Both the position numbers and the translations under genes were made by a program. From Wurfbainia villosa (taxonomy: Eukaryota; Streptophyta; Magnoliopsida; Zingiberales; Zingiberaceae), in contig CM045993.1 of NCBI GenBank assembly GCA_025175895.1, positions 58,842,621 to 58,906,620 on the forward strand: a DNA stretch of 64,000 nucleotides, written 5' to 3'. The notes under the pieces were generated by a model. It was not told the origin of the DNA. It did not search any database and saw only the letters and a program-made list of their open reading frames with translations. Shown here one piece after another: positions 10,204 to 21,324 of the stretch (positions within the stretch are counted from its first letter, which is position 1; each line of letters begins with the position of its first letter).

Positions 10204-12081
10204 TGTTGGGATGCATACTGAAAAGTCTATCTTTTGTATGAACATCTTTATTTTGAAATAATAATCACATGATCATTGTTTGCATATTTATGGTGATGCA
10301 TATTATCTAATACATTACATTGTAGATAACATTGTGTGTTGTGTCACACGGGAGATCATTTTATCGGCTCCTTGTAAAGTATAAGTAAAGGCTCACAACC
10401 GAGATGGCTTTGGACAAACCATTGGTATGGTTGTAGTGTGATTTAGTATTGGTTTGTCTTGACCATAGAATCACACTAGTACACTTTGTGTGTATAGAGT
10501 AGGACCGACTTAGAGGTGATTCGATTTATTGCTGACTACATGATCGAATCAGACCTCAGATATTATATTGTACATACTCTTAATCCCGATATAATAACGG
10601 GCACATATACTTAGTATTCATTTCTTTGATTTACCAATGAGCGAGATTTATAGCTTAAATTGATCGGCTCGGTAAGTTGGGAAATGATATTATTTATATG
10701 GTGTGTCGTTGATTATAGGAGGAAACCGTGTCCTATATATTAGGATGATGATGTCCCCTTGAGGAACTCATAAGGTTCATCATGTAAACCCTGCAGGTGG
10801 ACTTGGTCTGGCATGATGATAAGGTTGAGTGGTACTACTCATGGAGTTAGATATTGATTAATTAATGGTCAGTAAATTAATTAATTGATGAACATTCGAG
10901 ATCTTAAACATGGGGAGAAAAATGTACATATAATATATGGAGCCCATATTAACTTATGTGGGTTGGTGAGGTAGATCAATGATAATCTTTTAGTGGATTG
11001 GATTATCATTAATGGATTGGATTTTATGTGGGCTTGATCCATTGGGTGGATAAGATCCAACTCCTCCTCATGGTCCCTATTGTAGCCTATTAATACCTCA
11101 TGAAGCCTAGATCCAATGGATGAAAACAAAACTCTAGATCTAACGGTAGAGATTAAATCTCTAGATCCGACGGTTGAGATTAAATCTCTAAATCCGACGG
11201 TTGAGATTAAATCCCTAGAACCAATGGTGGAGATTAAAACAAGGCTTATCCCTAACTCTATAAAAGGAGGCTTTAGGGTGGGCGGCAATAATGAATTCCA
11301 ATTGAGATAGGATTAGGGTTATGGAGGCTTAGGGTTTGAAGGATTGGGCGACACCAAATAAGGAAATTATTTCCTTTCTTCTTCTTCTTCTTCTTCCTTG
11401 GTGGCCGATGTTGATATCCTTCTTCCCTCCCTTGGCCGGCATCCAAACCTAGTCCTTCTCCTCTCCTTGGCCGGTGGAAATAAGGCTTAGGGTCTTCCCT
11501 TGGAGCTCTTGGCCGACAACTATCTTCATCATCTTCTCTTTGTTGGCCGACAGCAAGCACCTAGGTTGGTGTTTGTTAGTTGGCTAAAGTAAGGAGAAGG
11601 GTTTTGTTTCTATACTTCCTCTTGTTCGGAGCGAGCAAGGAAGGAAGATTGGTGATCTAGGAGCTTTGACTTTTAGTAGATCGTCGCCCACACGACGTTC
11701 AAAAGAAGGAAGGACATACAATAGAAGATCGAGAGGTATATCGATTGTCTATTTTCTTTTGTAACATGTTTATAATTGTTTTTCAATTATATATGCATGT
11801 AGTATTCTATTTTTATGGCTAAAATAACTTGGACCTCGAATATAAACACAAAAGCCGGTGATCCATACATCGTCTATTCCACGACTATTCGTAGAATAGA
11901 GGTTGGTGGCTTGAACAACAAGTTTGTTCAAGTGACTACTCTAATTGAATAGCACGATGATGAAACGGTTGCTTGGGTAATCCCTCTTGTCAAGGATACT
12001 TTTTTTTTATTCGGGGACATCGATGGGATTGCCATGAACAAGCGACCGAGTTGAAGTGTGAAGTGAAGTTTCCTACCTTCA
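10204..12081 (+). repeat. 3' LTR of element 2 (family B, about 1.88 kb)
   Basis: It begins TGTTGGGATG immediately after the polypurine AAGTGGGAGAT and ends CTACCTTCA. A TATA box (TATAAAAGG) lies at 11259-11267. A short run of the family B 27-bp repeat (GATCCGACGGTTGAGATTAA type) lies at about 11125-11240. Compared with element 4, the last 25 bases or so before the end are missing. The minus-strand frames at 10881-11288 and 11273-11560 are products of these repeats, not genes. Confidence 0.88.
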
Positions 12082-13088
12082 TCACACAAACCCAAAAATA
12101 TTGTAAATACTACTACAACTTTAGACTTATTACATTTAGACCTATTTGAATGTAGTACTATTAAAACTCTTAATGGTAGCAGATATTGCTTGGTAGTTAT
12201 TGATGATTACACAAGATACACTTGGACTTTTTTTTTGAAACATAAAGATGAAACTCTTGATATTTTTTTCTTTTAGTAAAAGAATTGAAAATGAGAAAAA
12301 CACAACCATTAAAACCCTTAGGAGTGATCATGGAGGGGAATTTGAAAACACCCGATTTAAGGACTATTGTTTAGAAAAGGGGTATAGGCGCCAATTTTCT
12401 GTTCCAAGAACACCCCAACAAAATGGTGTTGTGGAAAGGAAAAATTGAGCCTTACAAGAAGCTGCTAGAAGCATGCTCAATGAGTATGCTCTTCCAAGCT
12501 ACTTATGGGTCGAAGCTGTCAACACAACCTGTTATGTTCAGAACAGGGTGCTAATACATAGGTTTCAAGGAAAAACCTCGCATGAACTCTGGTTTGGAAA
12601 ACCACCTACCATAAGCATCTTAGGGTCTTTGGCTGCAAGGTGTTTATTCTAAATACCAGAGATCATCTAGGAAAATTCACGGCTAAAGCTGATGAAAGTA
12701 TTCTTGTTGGATACTCTTCTATTAGCAAAGCATATAGAGTCTATAATAAAAAATCAAAATTAATTGAAGAGTCATCAGATGTCATTTTTGAAGAGGGTGA
12801 AAAATCTAATGATACCCAAAGAATCAATGAAGAAATTAAATTTAGAATGGAAAAGATCAAATTACAAGAGAATACCGAAGTAGGGGGAGTCAAAATTGAA
12901 TCTGATGATGAAAAGTCTAAGTCACAAGGGTCCTTACTTGAAGATGTATCAAACGACCAAATACTTGAAACATCTCAAGCACCAAGTTCCAATAGGACAA
13001 GCATCAGTCATCCCCATGATCAAATTATTGGGGAACTTCAACAAGGGGTGAGGACCAGATCATCCTTTAGGAATGAAGGGGTTGAAGT
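12082..13088 (+). pseudogene. pol: Integrase part of element E
   Basis: It starts in frame directly after the element 2 LTR (KNIVNTTTTLDLLHLDLF). It carries the integrase catalytic region (VVIDDYTRYTW, KTLRSDHGGEF, PQQNGVVERKN) with a one-base shift near 12270, a TGA at 12446-12448, and another shift near 12630. The C-terminal linker is open from 12640 (LGKFTAKADESILVGYS, then an acidic, Lys-rich linker and GVRTRSSFRNEGVEV). At 13088 it is cut by D1 and resumes in the same frame at 19782 (ALISEIEPK). Confidence 0.88.
13084..13088 (+). repeat. TSD of D1 (left)
   Basis: GAAGT, repeated at 19777-19781. The codons of element E read through without a shift when the insertion plus one TSD copy is removed. 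Confidence 0.9.
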
Positions 13089-14654
13089 TATTGGTGCAAT
13101 CGGCCCAGGTCACGATTGACCGGACTCGAGTTTGACTAGAGAGATGTTTTGATGTTTGACATGAAGGTTTGACATTGATGTTTGACATTGATGTCTGATA
13201 ATGTTTTAGGGAGAATGTTGGCACAATCGACCCGGGTCATGATTGGCCGGACTCGAGTTTGACTCGAGGGGATTTTGATGGTTGACTGGAGTTAACCATG
13301 TCATGGAAAGTCCAAGTCTTGAGTACTTGACATGTAAAGTCCAAGCATGGGTCTTGGCATGGAAAATCCAACATGGGTTGGCAAGTAAAGTCCAAGGGTG
13401 TAGTCTTGGCCACATAAGTCCAAGGGTGTAGTCTTGGCGGTGAAAGTCCAAGTCATGAGTACTTGACATTTGGAAAGTCCAAAGGGTTTGATATAGGCAG
13501 AGTAAAGTCCAAAGGTGAAGTCTTGGCAGCATAAGTCCAATGGTTGGCGCGTAAAGTCCAAGCGGAATCTTGGCAGTGCAAGTCCAATGTGCCTTGGCGG
13601 TGTAGACACCGTTAGCATGACATAGCCGATGGAAGTACCTGAAGGTTAGCGTATGGATGAACAAGTCATGGATGACTTGGAGGGATCCGATAGGCGCGAG
13701 GTTGACGAAGGTGGCTAAAAGGCTTAGGTCTAGGCTACGGGTGGTCTAGCAAGTATGGGGGAACCATACTTGGGTTAAACATCATGTTTGAGGTTAAAAC
13801 CTCATGTTTGAGGTGTATCAGTCGACTAATATCATGTGGCAGTCGATTGGTGTGAGTCAACTAGGGTTTGATGCGGCGTGCCCAATGATCATTGCCGGAG
13901 GTGGAGTCGATTGCTAGATTGAGCAATGATCGTGATATTGTGATCGGATCGGTGGTGCTCGATATTTTGGGCACAGAATGGAGTCTAACTCGACTGCTGG
14001 GGTTAGCAGTCGAATGAAGGCTCGATCAGTCGACTGATGCCCTATCCATTGGATTTTTCCAACAAAGATTGCACCGTTGTCTCACAGCAACAGTGTCATC
14101 AGTCGACTGATGGTTTCGATCAGTCAACTGATAAGCAATTTCTAGCCCAGGCAGCAACTTTAAATAGAGCTCGTGGAGGAGGTTTGGAGTAGCGATTTCT
14201 TTAGCATTGTTGAGGCGATTTGTTGGTGCAAATCAGGGTCTTCAACCACGATTCAAGTAATCAAAGATCAAGCAACCAAAGTGCTCTTGTAAAGTATTTT
14301 TTTCTTTACTTGCATTGTATTTCATACTTGTATTAGCATGTATCTTTCATATTACTTAGTGTAATCATTGTAAGGGATTTCTCCGCCTTCGACTTGTGTC
14401 GAGAAGGAGTGTTTATTAGTGGTGTGTGATTGGCATCGCTAGAGCTCTTTAGAGCTCGATCCGTGGAGTAGGAACCTTTTGGTTTTGAACCACGTTACAT
14501 CCTTGCGTACTTGTGTTTGTCTTAGTTTTTGTTATTGCTATTATATATATTCCACTGCGCTAACGAGATTTGTAGATGAACACTGAACGAATTCCATCGA
14601 CGTATCAAAATGAGCTATTCACCCCCCCTTCTAGCGGTCATCGAATCCTCTACA
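13089..14654 (+). repeat. 5' LTR of D1 (1566 bp)
   Basis: It starts TATTGGTGCAATCGG (TG mutated to TA) and ends CTCTACA. The first 127 bases are repeated imperfectly from 13216. Then follow an array of spaced TCCAAG/CTTGG units (13310-13600), a cluster of CAGTCGACTG palindromes (13840-14130), and a TTTAAATAG TATA-like box at 14159-14167. The long minus-strand frame at 13206-13664 is a by-product of the TCCAAG array. Confidence 0.92.
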
Positions 14655-14656
14655 AT

Positions 14657-14668
14657 TGGTATCAGAGC
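14657..14668 (+). promoter_or_regulatory. Primer-binding site of D1
   Basis: TGGTATCAGAGC, two bases after the LTR; tRNA-Met type. Confidence 0.93.
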
Positions 14669-14716
14669 CCGGGGTTCTTCTACGGACTAACCGTCGGGAG
14701 CAAAAGATACTAGAGG

Positions 14717-16459
14717 GTGAAGAGGAACAAGATGGAGTTCGAAGGTAAATTAGGATGGGACATCTACACACCGCCGTCATATGACCAAGAAGATTTTCTG
14801 GCATGGAGGGGAAGAATGGAGAACTTCTTGATGATGGACATAGAAGATTGGTTCATCGTCATGGAAGGCTTTGAACCTCTGAGGGATAACAAGGGAGAGG
14901 TCCTAAAATTGAAGAAGTGGACCCAAGAGCAACACCAAAAGTTCAAGATCGAAGTTAAGGTAACAAAACTTTTGGAAGATTTAATCCCTAATGATGTTTT
15001 GTGCAAGCTAGGGGATTACATGGATACAAAGGAGCTATGAACCAATTGGCAAGATTCCATGAGGAGCCTCACTCGGCACAAGAAGAAGATGAAGAGGAGG
15101 AAGAAAGCTCATCCTCACAAGAAAGGGAGGAGTTGGAAGTTGAAGAGGAGTCGACTTCCGGATCGGTGGAAGAGGAGGTGGAAGAAGTAGGAGAAGCCTC
15201 CACCTCTAGGATTGAGGGGGAGGATATTAGACCTTCCACACCGGATGAACCTTAGGAAGAAGCCTCCACCTCTAGGATTGAGGGGGAGGAGATTAGGGCA
15301 TCCTCAATACCGGAACAACAAGAAGAAACATCTACATCCGGTCAAGAGGAAGAGCAAGCTCAAGAGACCCTCACCACCACCCTAGGTAACTCAAACATAC
15401 CAATTTCAAATAAAATTTATATAATGTGTTTTGAGTGTAGGGAGTTTGGGCATTCAAGTGCCCAAATAAGGTCAAGAAAAGTTCACCGACACCTAAAAGT
15501 CAAAGGATGTCGGTGTCCCCACCAAGAAGACCAAGGAGCTCGTACTATGCTTCAAGTGCCATAAGAAGGGGCACTATAGAAGTCAATGCCCTAGGAAGAA
15601 GGAAATCAAAGATAAGGAAGGAGCATCACAAGTAGGGGAAGCCTCTAAGGCAAACCCTAAGGTATATTTTAATGCACCTTCTAGTTCTAATTTAAATGTC
15701 AAAAAGCATGCTAGGAATAATTTTAACAATTTTGCTATTGTAAATGAAAAGCATGCTAGAAACAATAAATATTTTTGTCTAGGTGCTAAGAGTGTTAATT
15801 TTTCAAATAAGGAGAAATTTGGGACTAATGTCCCTAGAAAAACTCTTCCTAAGGAAAGCATTAGGAAAATAGAAAATCATTTAGGCATTAACCCTAAGAA
15901 GGGTAGGCATATGCCTAGAGGAAATGGTATTGCCCAAAGACCAAATCAAAATTCAAAAATTGGGCAATTAGAATTGGAAAATCAAGCTTTGAGGTCAAGG
16001 CTTGAGAAATTAGAAAAGACCCTTAAAATTATGCAAAACCAATTTAAAGGGTCAAATAGTCAAAACCTAGGGTCTAATGGTCAAAGTCAAAAACCTAGAA
16101 AAGAAGAACCATCCAAGGGCAAGCCTAAGCCCAAAAAGACCTACCACAATGTTCCATTTGATTATGGAACTCAAACTAGGTCTAGGAAGGCCAAGGTCAC
16201 AAGGGAAGTCATCCCTAGAGTTGACCAAGGTATGTGCCTAGTGGCTAAGATTTCAAGGAAAGCTAGGGAAGCCACTAAGAAGGTTACAAGGGGAGTCACC
16301 CCTAGAGTTAACCATGGCAAGACCCAAATGACCAAGGCTAACAAGCCTAGAAGGGTCATTAGGAAGGTATCTAGGGAGGTCATCCCTAAGGAATACCTAG
16401 TAAACCCTAGGAGCTCAAATAGGTTTTGGGTTTCTAAGAGCATGATTGATTCACGCTAA
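14717..16459 (+). pseudogene. gag: gag of D1
   Basis: The N-terminal copia Gag domain (UBN2/DUF4219-like) begins at 14717 or 14732: KLGWDIYTPP, DFLAWRGRMENFL, DLIPNDVLCKLGDYMDTKEL. It breaks by stop and frameshift near 15030. The next frame is strongly acidic (runs of Glu and Ser, 15040-15400). It leads to two zinc knuckles: CFECREFGHS at 15427, which has lost its last Cys, and CFKCHKKGHYRSQC at 15548-15589. A long basic tail includes a short coiled coil (QLELENQALRSRLEKLEKTL, 15965-16024) and ends RFWVSKSMIDSR at 16459. Length is about 580 codons if intact. No protease motif follows. Confidence 0.85.
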
Positions 16460-18264
16460 ATGGGTTTAGGTGTGTCAACCTTGATTGGAAGGGTAGCTAA
16501 CCCAACCATAGCAAAGTTGGCATTTTAGGATATTTTCAAGGCTATGGATACCTTGAAAATAGATTTGAATTTAAATCCTAAAAGATTTTAGGATGTGCCA
16601 ATACATTGTTGGGATTATGAAAAATCAATCAAATTGGCACAATTTAAGTTTAGAGGTATTGGTGTGCCATTTTGGGTTTTTTGCACACTTGGGAAATTTT
16701 GGGTAATATGGAAAAATATATTTAACTATATCAAATGGCAACAAATATTAAAAGTAAGGTATTATTATACCTATACTTTTTATCTCCCATGCCTTATTTG
16801 CCATATAACATGTCATGACATCATGTTTATTTTTAATTATTTAATATGTCATGATCATGTTTAGGATTAAGGTTTAATATCATGCATTTTTAGATTATAT
16901 CATATGTCATGACATCATGATCATTGGTCATGCTTAATTATGTTATTATTTATGCCATGATCATTCATGCATTTGATTTGATTGAAATTGATTTAAGGAC
17001 AATGGCATGACTTGGAGTCCGATTTATAAGGGAATCAAGTAGTGTTGCCTTAGAAAAATGTATGAAACCCACATCTCACATCTAAATTGACATGTATATG
17101 TATTTGTACATCCTTGATACATGTGAGATGCTAGGATATGAGTTAAGTTCAAGGTGCATAGCTTTTGCATCTAGATGAACTAAAACTCATCTTATCTTAA
17201 TGGTGGATCATTGGGAAAGCTAGTGTACAAGTCAAGGAACATGATCAAATATAGGTTTCAAAATCATTTTAAAATCCTTTTAGAAAACCTTGGTGAAGTC
17301 TATCTTTTGATAGCAATAATCATTGATGAAGTTGATACAAAGTGAGCTAAAACATTGAAGTTTTTCTTCACTTTTGAACTTTGTATCAATTTTGATATTT
17401 TGTGAATAAAATATTTTTCTAACATTTTTCACCCATTGTATTGGACATAAGTATTATACGTATGAAGTTTTATGATTTTTCGAATTACGTATAATTATTT
17501 ATGAATTTCTGAATTTCGATTCTGATAATTGAAAATTGGATTTTTCAGTCATCAGTCGACTGATGAAGGGCAGTTCGACTGATAACTATAAGTAGTCGAC
17601 TGTCAGGCTGATTTTGGGAAAACAAGGTTTATTAGCCCATTTTCAGCTACGATAAAGTTCCCTAACCACTCCTAACACTAGGATATACTTTGGGAAGCAT
17701 TATAAAGGGTAAAAATCCATTGGATATGGATTATGAGAGTTAGTAGGGTGATGTATAAAATTTAAGGGGTTGGAAAGTTCAATGTTGAACTTTGAACCTT
17801 ATTTTTGATGGTTTAGAGTTCATATTGACTTAGGGACTTCCCAAGGATATTGTTGGTGCAATGGTCAACGGGGAGCAATCCTTTAGGGGGGAGGTATCCA
17901 TCATGGGATGATGGATGGAATTTTTCCTCATAAAAGGGGAAATGGGAATTTTGAGATACCCAATTTGGAAATTGGGAGAATTTGTAGGATTGCCTCTCTT
18001 GAGTGATATGAGACTTATCACTAGGAAGATTGTAGGCATCCTAGGTATATTTGGACCAAGGGGGAGATTATAAGATCTCATTGGGATATGAGAACCTCCT
18101 TGGAGAAGACCTTTTTTATGTTAGTCAAAAAGGGGGAGAATGTTTGGAGAGAATGTTTGGAAGAATTTATGGGATTACCAATTTGGGATAATTTGTAAGA
18201 AGATTTGAGTTAGTGTTCTAACTCAAAGGTATGTTGTTTTGTCAAATATCAAAAAGGGAGAGAT
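16460..18264 (+). other. Non-coding 3' half of the D1 interior
   Basis: 1.8 kb without a usable frame, conserved in D2 (35311-37128 on the other strand), so it is an ancient part of the family. It holds a CATGTCATGACATCATG-rich AT tract near 16800-16980, CAGTCGACTG motifs near 17555-17600, and the polypurine tract ATCAAAAAGGGAGAGAT just before the LTR. Its conservation without coding suggests a packaging or spacer role, which is inference. Confidence 0.7.
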
Positions 18265-19776
18265 TGTTTGTGCAATCGGCCCAGGTCATGATTGACCGGA
18301 CTCGAGTTTGACTCGAGAGATGTTTTGATGTTTGACATGAAGGTTTGACATTGATGTCTGATAATGTTTTGGGGAGATTATTGGCACAATCGACCTGGGT
18401 CATGATTGATCGGACTCGAGTTTGACTCGAGGGAATTTTGATGGTTGACTGGAGTTGACCATGTCATGGAAAGTCCAAGTCTTGAGTACTTGGCACGTAA
18501 AGTCCAAGCATGGGTCTTGGCATGGAAAGTCCAACATGGGTTGGCAAGTAAAGTCTAAGGGTGTAGTCTTGGCCACGTAAGTCTAAGGGTGTAGTCTTGG
18601 CGGTGAAAGTCCAAGTCATGAGTACTTGGCATTTGGATAGTCCAAAAGTGAAGTCTTGGCAACATAAGTCTAATGGTTGGCAGCGTAAATTCCAAGCGAA
18701 GTCTTGGCAGCGCAAGTCTAATGTGCCTTGGCGGTGTACACCGTTAGCATGACATAGCCGATGGAAGCACCTGAAGGCTAGTGTATGGATGAACAAGTCA
18801 TGGATGACTTGGAGGGATCCGATAGGCGCGAGGCTGATAGAGGTGGCTAGAAGGCTTAGGTCTAGGCTACGGGTGGTCTAGCAAGTATGGGGGAACCATA
18901 CTTGGATAAAAACCTCATGTTTGAGGTGTATCGGTCGACTGGTATCATGTGGCAGTTGACTGGTGTGAGTCAACTAGGGTTTGATTGCGGGAGTGCCCGT
19001 GATCATGCCGAGGTGAGCAATCGACTCGACAGAGATCGATTGATATTGTGATCGATCGACTAGTGCTCGTATTTCGAGCGCAGAATGAGTCGACTCATCT
19101 TTGGGTTAGCAGTCGAGTGAAGGCTCGATAAGTTGACTGATGGACATGATCAGTCGACTGATGTCCTATTCATTGGATTTTTCTAGGCTAGATTGCACCG
19201 TTGTCTCATAGTAACAGTGTCATTAGTCGATTGATGGTCCTGATCAGTCGATTGATAGGCAATTTCTAGCCCAGGCAGCAACTTTAAATGGAGCTCATGG
19301 AGGAGGTTTGGAGCAGTGATTTCTTGAGCATTGTTGAGGCGATTTGCTGGTGCAAATCAGGGTCTTCAACCACGATTCAAGCAATCAAAGATCAAGCAAC
19401 CAAAGTGCTCTTGTAAAGTGGTTTTTTCTTTACTTGAATTATATTTCATACTTGTATTAGCTTGTATCTTTAGTATTACTTAGTGTAATCATTGTAAGGG
19501 GTTTCTCCGCCTCCGACTTGTGTCGAGAAGGAGTGTTTATTAGTGGTGTGTGATTGGCATCGCTAGAGCTCTTTAGAGCTTGATCTGTGGAGTAGGAACC
19601 TTTCGGTTCCGAACCACGTTACATCCTTGCATACTTGTGTTTGTCTTAGTTTTTGTTATTGCTATTATATATATTCCGCTACGCTAACGAGATTTATAGA
19701 TGAACATCGAATGAATTCTATCGATGTATCGAAACAAGCTATTCATCCCCCTCTAGCGGTCAATGAATCCTCTACA
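18265..19776 (+). repeat. 3' LTR of D1 (1512 bp)
   Basis: It starts TGTTTGTGCAATCGG and ends CTCTACA. It has the same start duplication as the 5' LTR but with a 114-base unit (18265-18378), because it lacks one 13-base TTTGACATTGATG copy. It carries the TCCAAG array at 18465-18720 and TCGACTGAT palindromes at 18930-19250. Confidence 0.92.
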
Positions 19777-19781
19777 GAAGT
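19777..19781 (+). repeat. TSD of D1 (right)
   Basis: GAAGT, matching 13084-13088. Confidence 0.9.
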
Positions 19782-21324
19782 TGCACTAATCTCAGAAATT
19801 GAACCCAAAGTAGTAGAAGAAGCTTGCTTGATCCTGATTAGATTTTAGCAATGCAAGATGAACTAGGGAAATTTGAAAGAAACCAAGTATGAGACTTAGT
19901 TCCGAGACCCGAAGAAGTCTCCATAATTTGTACAAAATGGGTGTTTAGAAACAAAATGAATTATAAGGAAGAAATCATAAGAAACAAAGCAAGGTTAGTT
20001 GCCAAAGGCTATAACCAAATTGAAGGATTAGATTATGAAGAGACGTACACCCCAGTAGCATGTTTCGAGTCCATAAGGCTTATGCTAGCATTCGCTGCAT
20101 ATAAAGGCTTAAAACTATATTAAATGGATGTGAAGTCTGCCTTCTTAAATGGGGTAATTAAGGAAGAAGTGTACGTTGAACAACCACTGGGGTTTGAAAG
20201 TATAGACTTTCTAGACCACGTGTTTAAACTGGAAAAAGCCCTTTATCGGCTAAAGCAAGCACCTCGTGCTTGGTACGAAAGGTTGTCCACATTTCTAGTA
20301 GAGAAAGGGTTAAAGAGAGGTCAGATAGCCTACACTATTTCTGAGAAGAGATGGTGAAAATATTTTTGTAGCCTAGGTTTATGTCGATGGCATAATTTGT
20401 GGCTCAAACAATAAGGACTATCTGAACGAGTTTATAGGGCACATGATGAGTGAGTTTAAGATGAGCCTTGTGGGTGAACTCACATTCTTCCTTAGACTTG
20501 ACATCAAACAAACAAAGGAAGGTATATATGTTCATCAGTCTAGGTATGCCATGAATCTGCTAAAGAAATTCAATATGCAGAATTCAAAGGAGATATCCAC
20601 TCCTATGGCACAAAGCACAAATCTAGGAAATGATGATGGAGGAAAATCGGTGGATCTAAAATATTACAGGAGCATGATTGGTAGTTTACTGTATCTCATA
20701 GCGAGTTGACTTGATATTTTATATGCTGTGGGAGTATGTGCTATATATCAGTCATGTGCCAAAGAGTCTCACCTATGTGTTGTAAAAAGGATAATGAGAT
20801 ATCTTAAAGGCACTATTAAGGTTGGGTTATGGTATCCTCATACTAAATCATTTGATTTAGTTGGCTATATTGACTCTGACTATGCTAGGTGTAAGTTAGA
20901 CAGAAAGAGCACAAGTGGAGGATGCCAATTCTTAGGTTCTTCACTAGTGAGTTGGTCGAGTCGAAAGAAACATTGTGTTGCTCTCTCCACCACTGAGGCT
21001 GAGTATATCGCCATGGGGGAGAGTGTATCACAACTTTTGTGGATGACTCACACGTTGGAGGACTATGGTTTGTCATACAAAAATGTACAAGTGCTGTGTG
21101 ATAACATGAGCACTATCAATTTGACAAAGAACCCTGTCCACCACTCTAGAACAAAACATATTGAAGTGAGACATCACTTCATTAGAGATCATGTAGCTAG
21201 GGGAGATGTTGTACTCAATTATGTTGAGTCCAAGTCAAATCTAGCAGATATATTCACTAAATCCCTTCCGGAAAAAGAATTTAGTCACCTAAGAAGGGAA
21301 TTAGGCATGTGTGTCACTGAGTAA
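19782..21324 (+). pseudogene. pol: RT and RNase H of element E
   Basis: It continues the polyprotein of 12082-13088. RT motifs: KWVFRNKM, ARLVAKGYNQIEGLDYEET, MDVKSAFLNGVIKEE, LYRLKQAPRAWYERL. The catalytic YVDD box reads YVDG (20380-20391), so a metal-binding Asp is lost. Stops lie at 19846-19848, 20121-20123, 20355-20357 and 20707-20709, with small shifts between. RNase H is almost intact and open from 20728: DSDYARCKLDRKSTSGG, ALSTTEAEYIAM, CDNMSTINLTKNP, TKHIEVRHHFIRDHV, ADIFTKSLPEKEF. The TKHIEVRHHF and DIFTKSLP wording is typical of Sireviruses. Confidence 0.9.

Larger units (their letters stand above)
6705..12081 (+). mobile_element. Element 2: family B Ty1/copia, 3' part
   Basis: The 5' LTR and first half of gag lie left of the window, beyond element 1. 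What remains is the gag C-terminus, protease, integrase, RT, RNase H, polypurine tract and the 3' LTR, all in the order and sequence shared with elements 3, 4 and 6. It ends at 12081, and the sequence then resumes in frame in the integrase of element E, so element 2 is inserted in E. The probable right TSD is TCACA at 12082-12086. Many point stops show it is defective. Gag wording suggests an Angela/Tork-type lineage; that assignment is tentative. Confidence 0.92.
13089..19776 (+). mobile_element. D1: gag-only (TR-GAG-like) LTR element
   Basis: The LTRs at 13089-14654 and 18265-19776 flank a 3.6-kb interior with a tRNA-Met primer site, one gag gene and no protease, integrase, RT or RNase H. 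TSD GAAGT on both sides. D2 on the other strand has the same layout, so the lack of pol is a family feature and not a private deletion. The Gag ends with a WVSKSMIDSR tail resembling the stretch just before the protease in Sirevirus polyproteins. The polypurine context matches element E. It is probably a non-autonomous Sirevirus derivative needing pol in trans (inference). Confidence 0.88.

Noticed and set aside
13206..13664. 152-codon open frame on the minus strand with Cys/His/Leu-rich repeats (and similar frames at 18464-18796, 34817-35279, 40006-40596)
   Set aside because: They coincide with the TCCAAG / CTTGG arrays of D and E LTRs and appear in several frames at once; repeat translation, not a gene.
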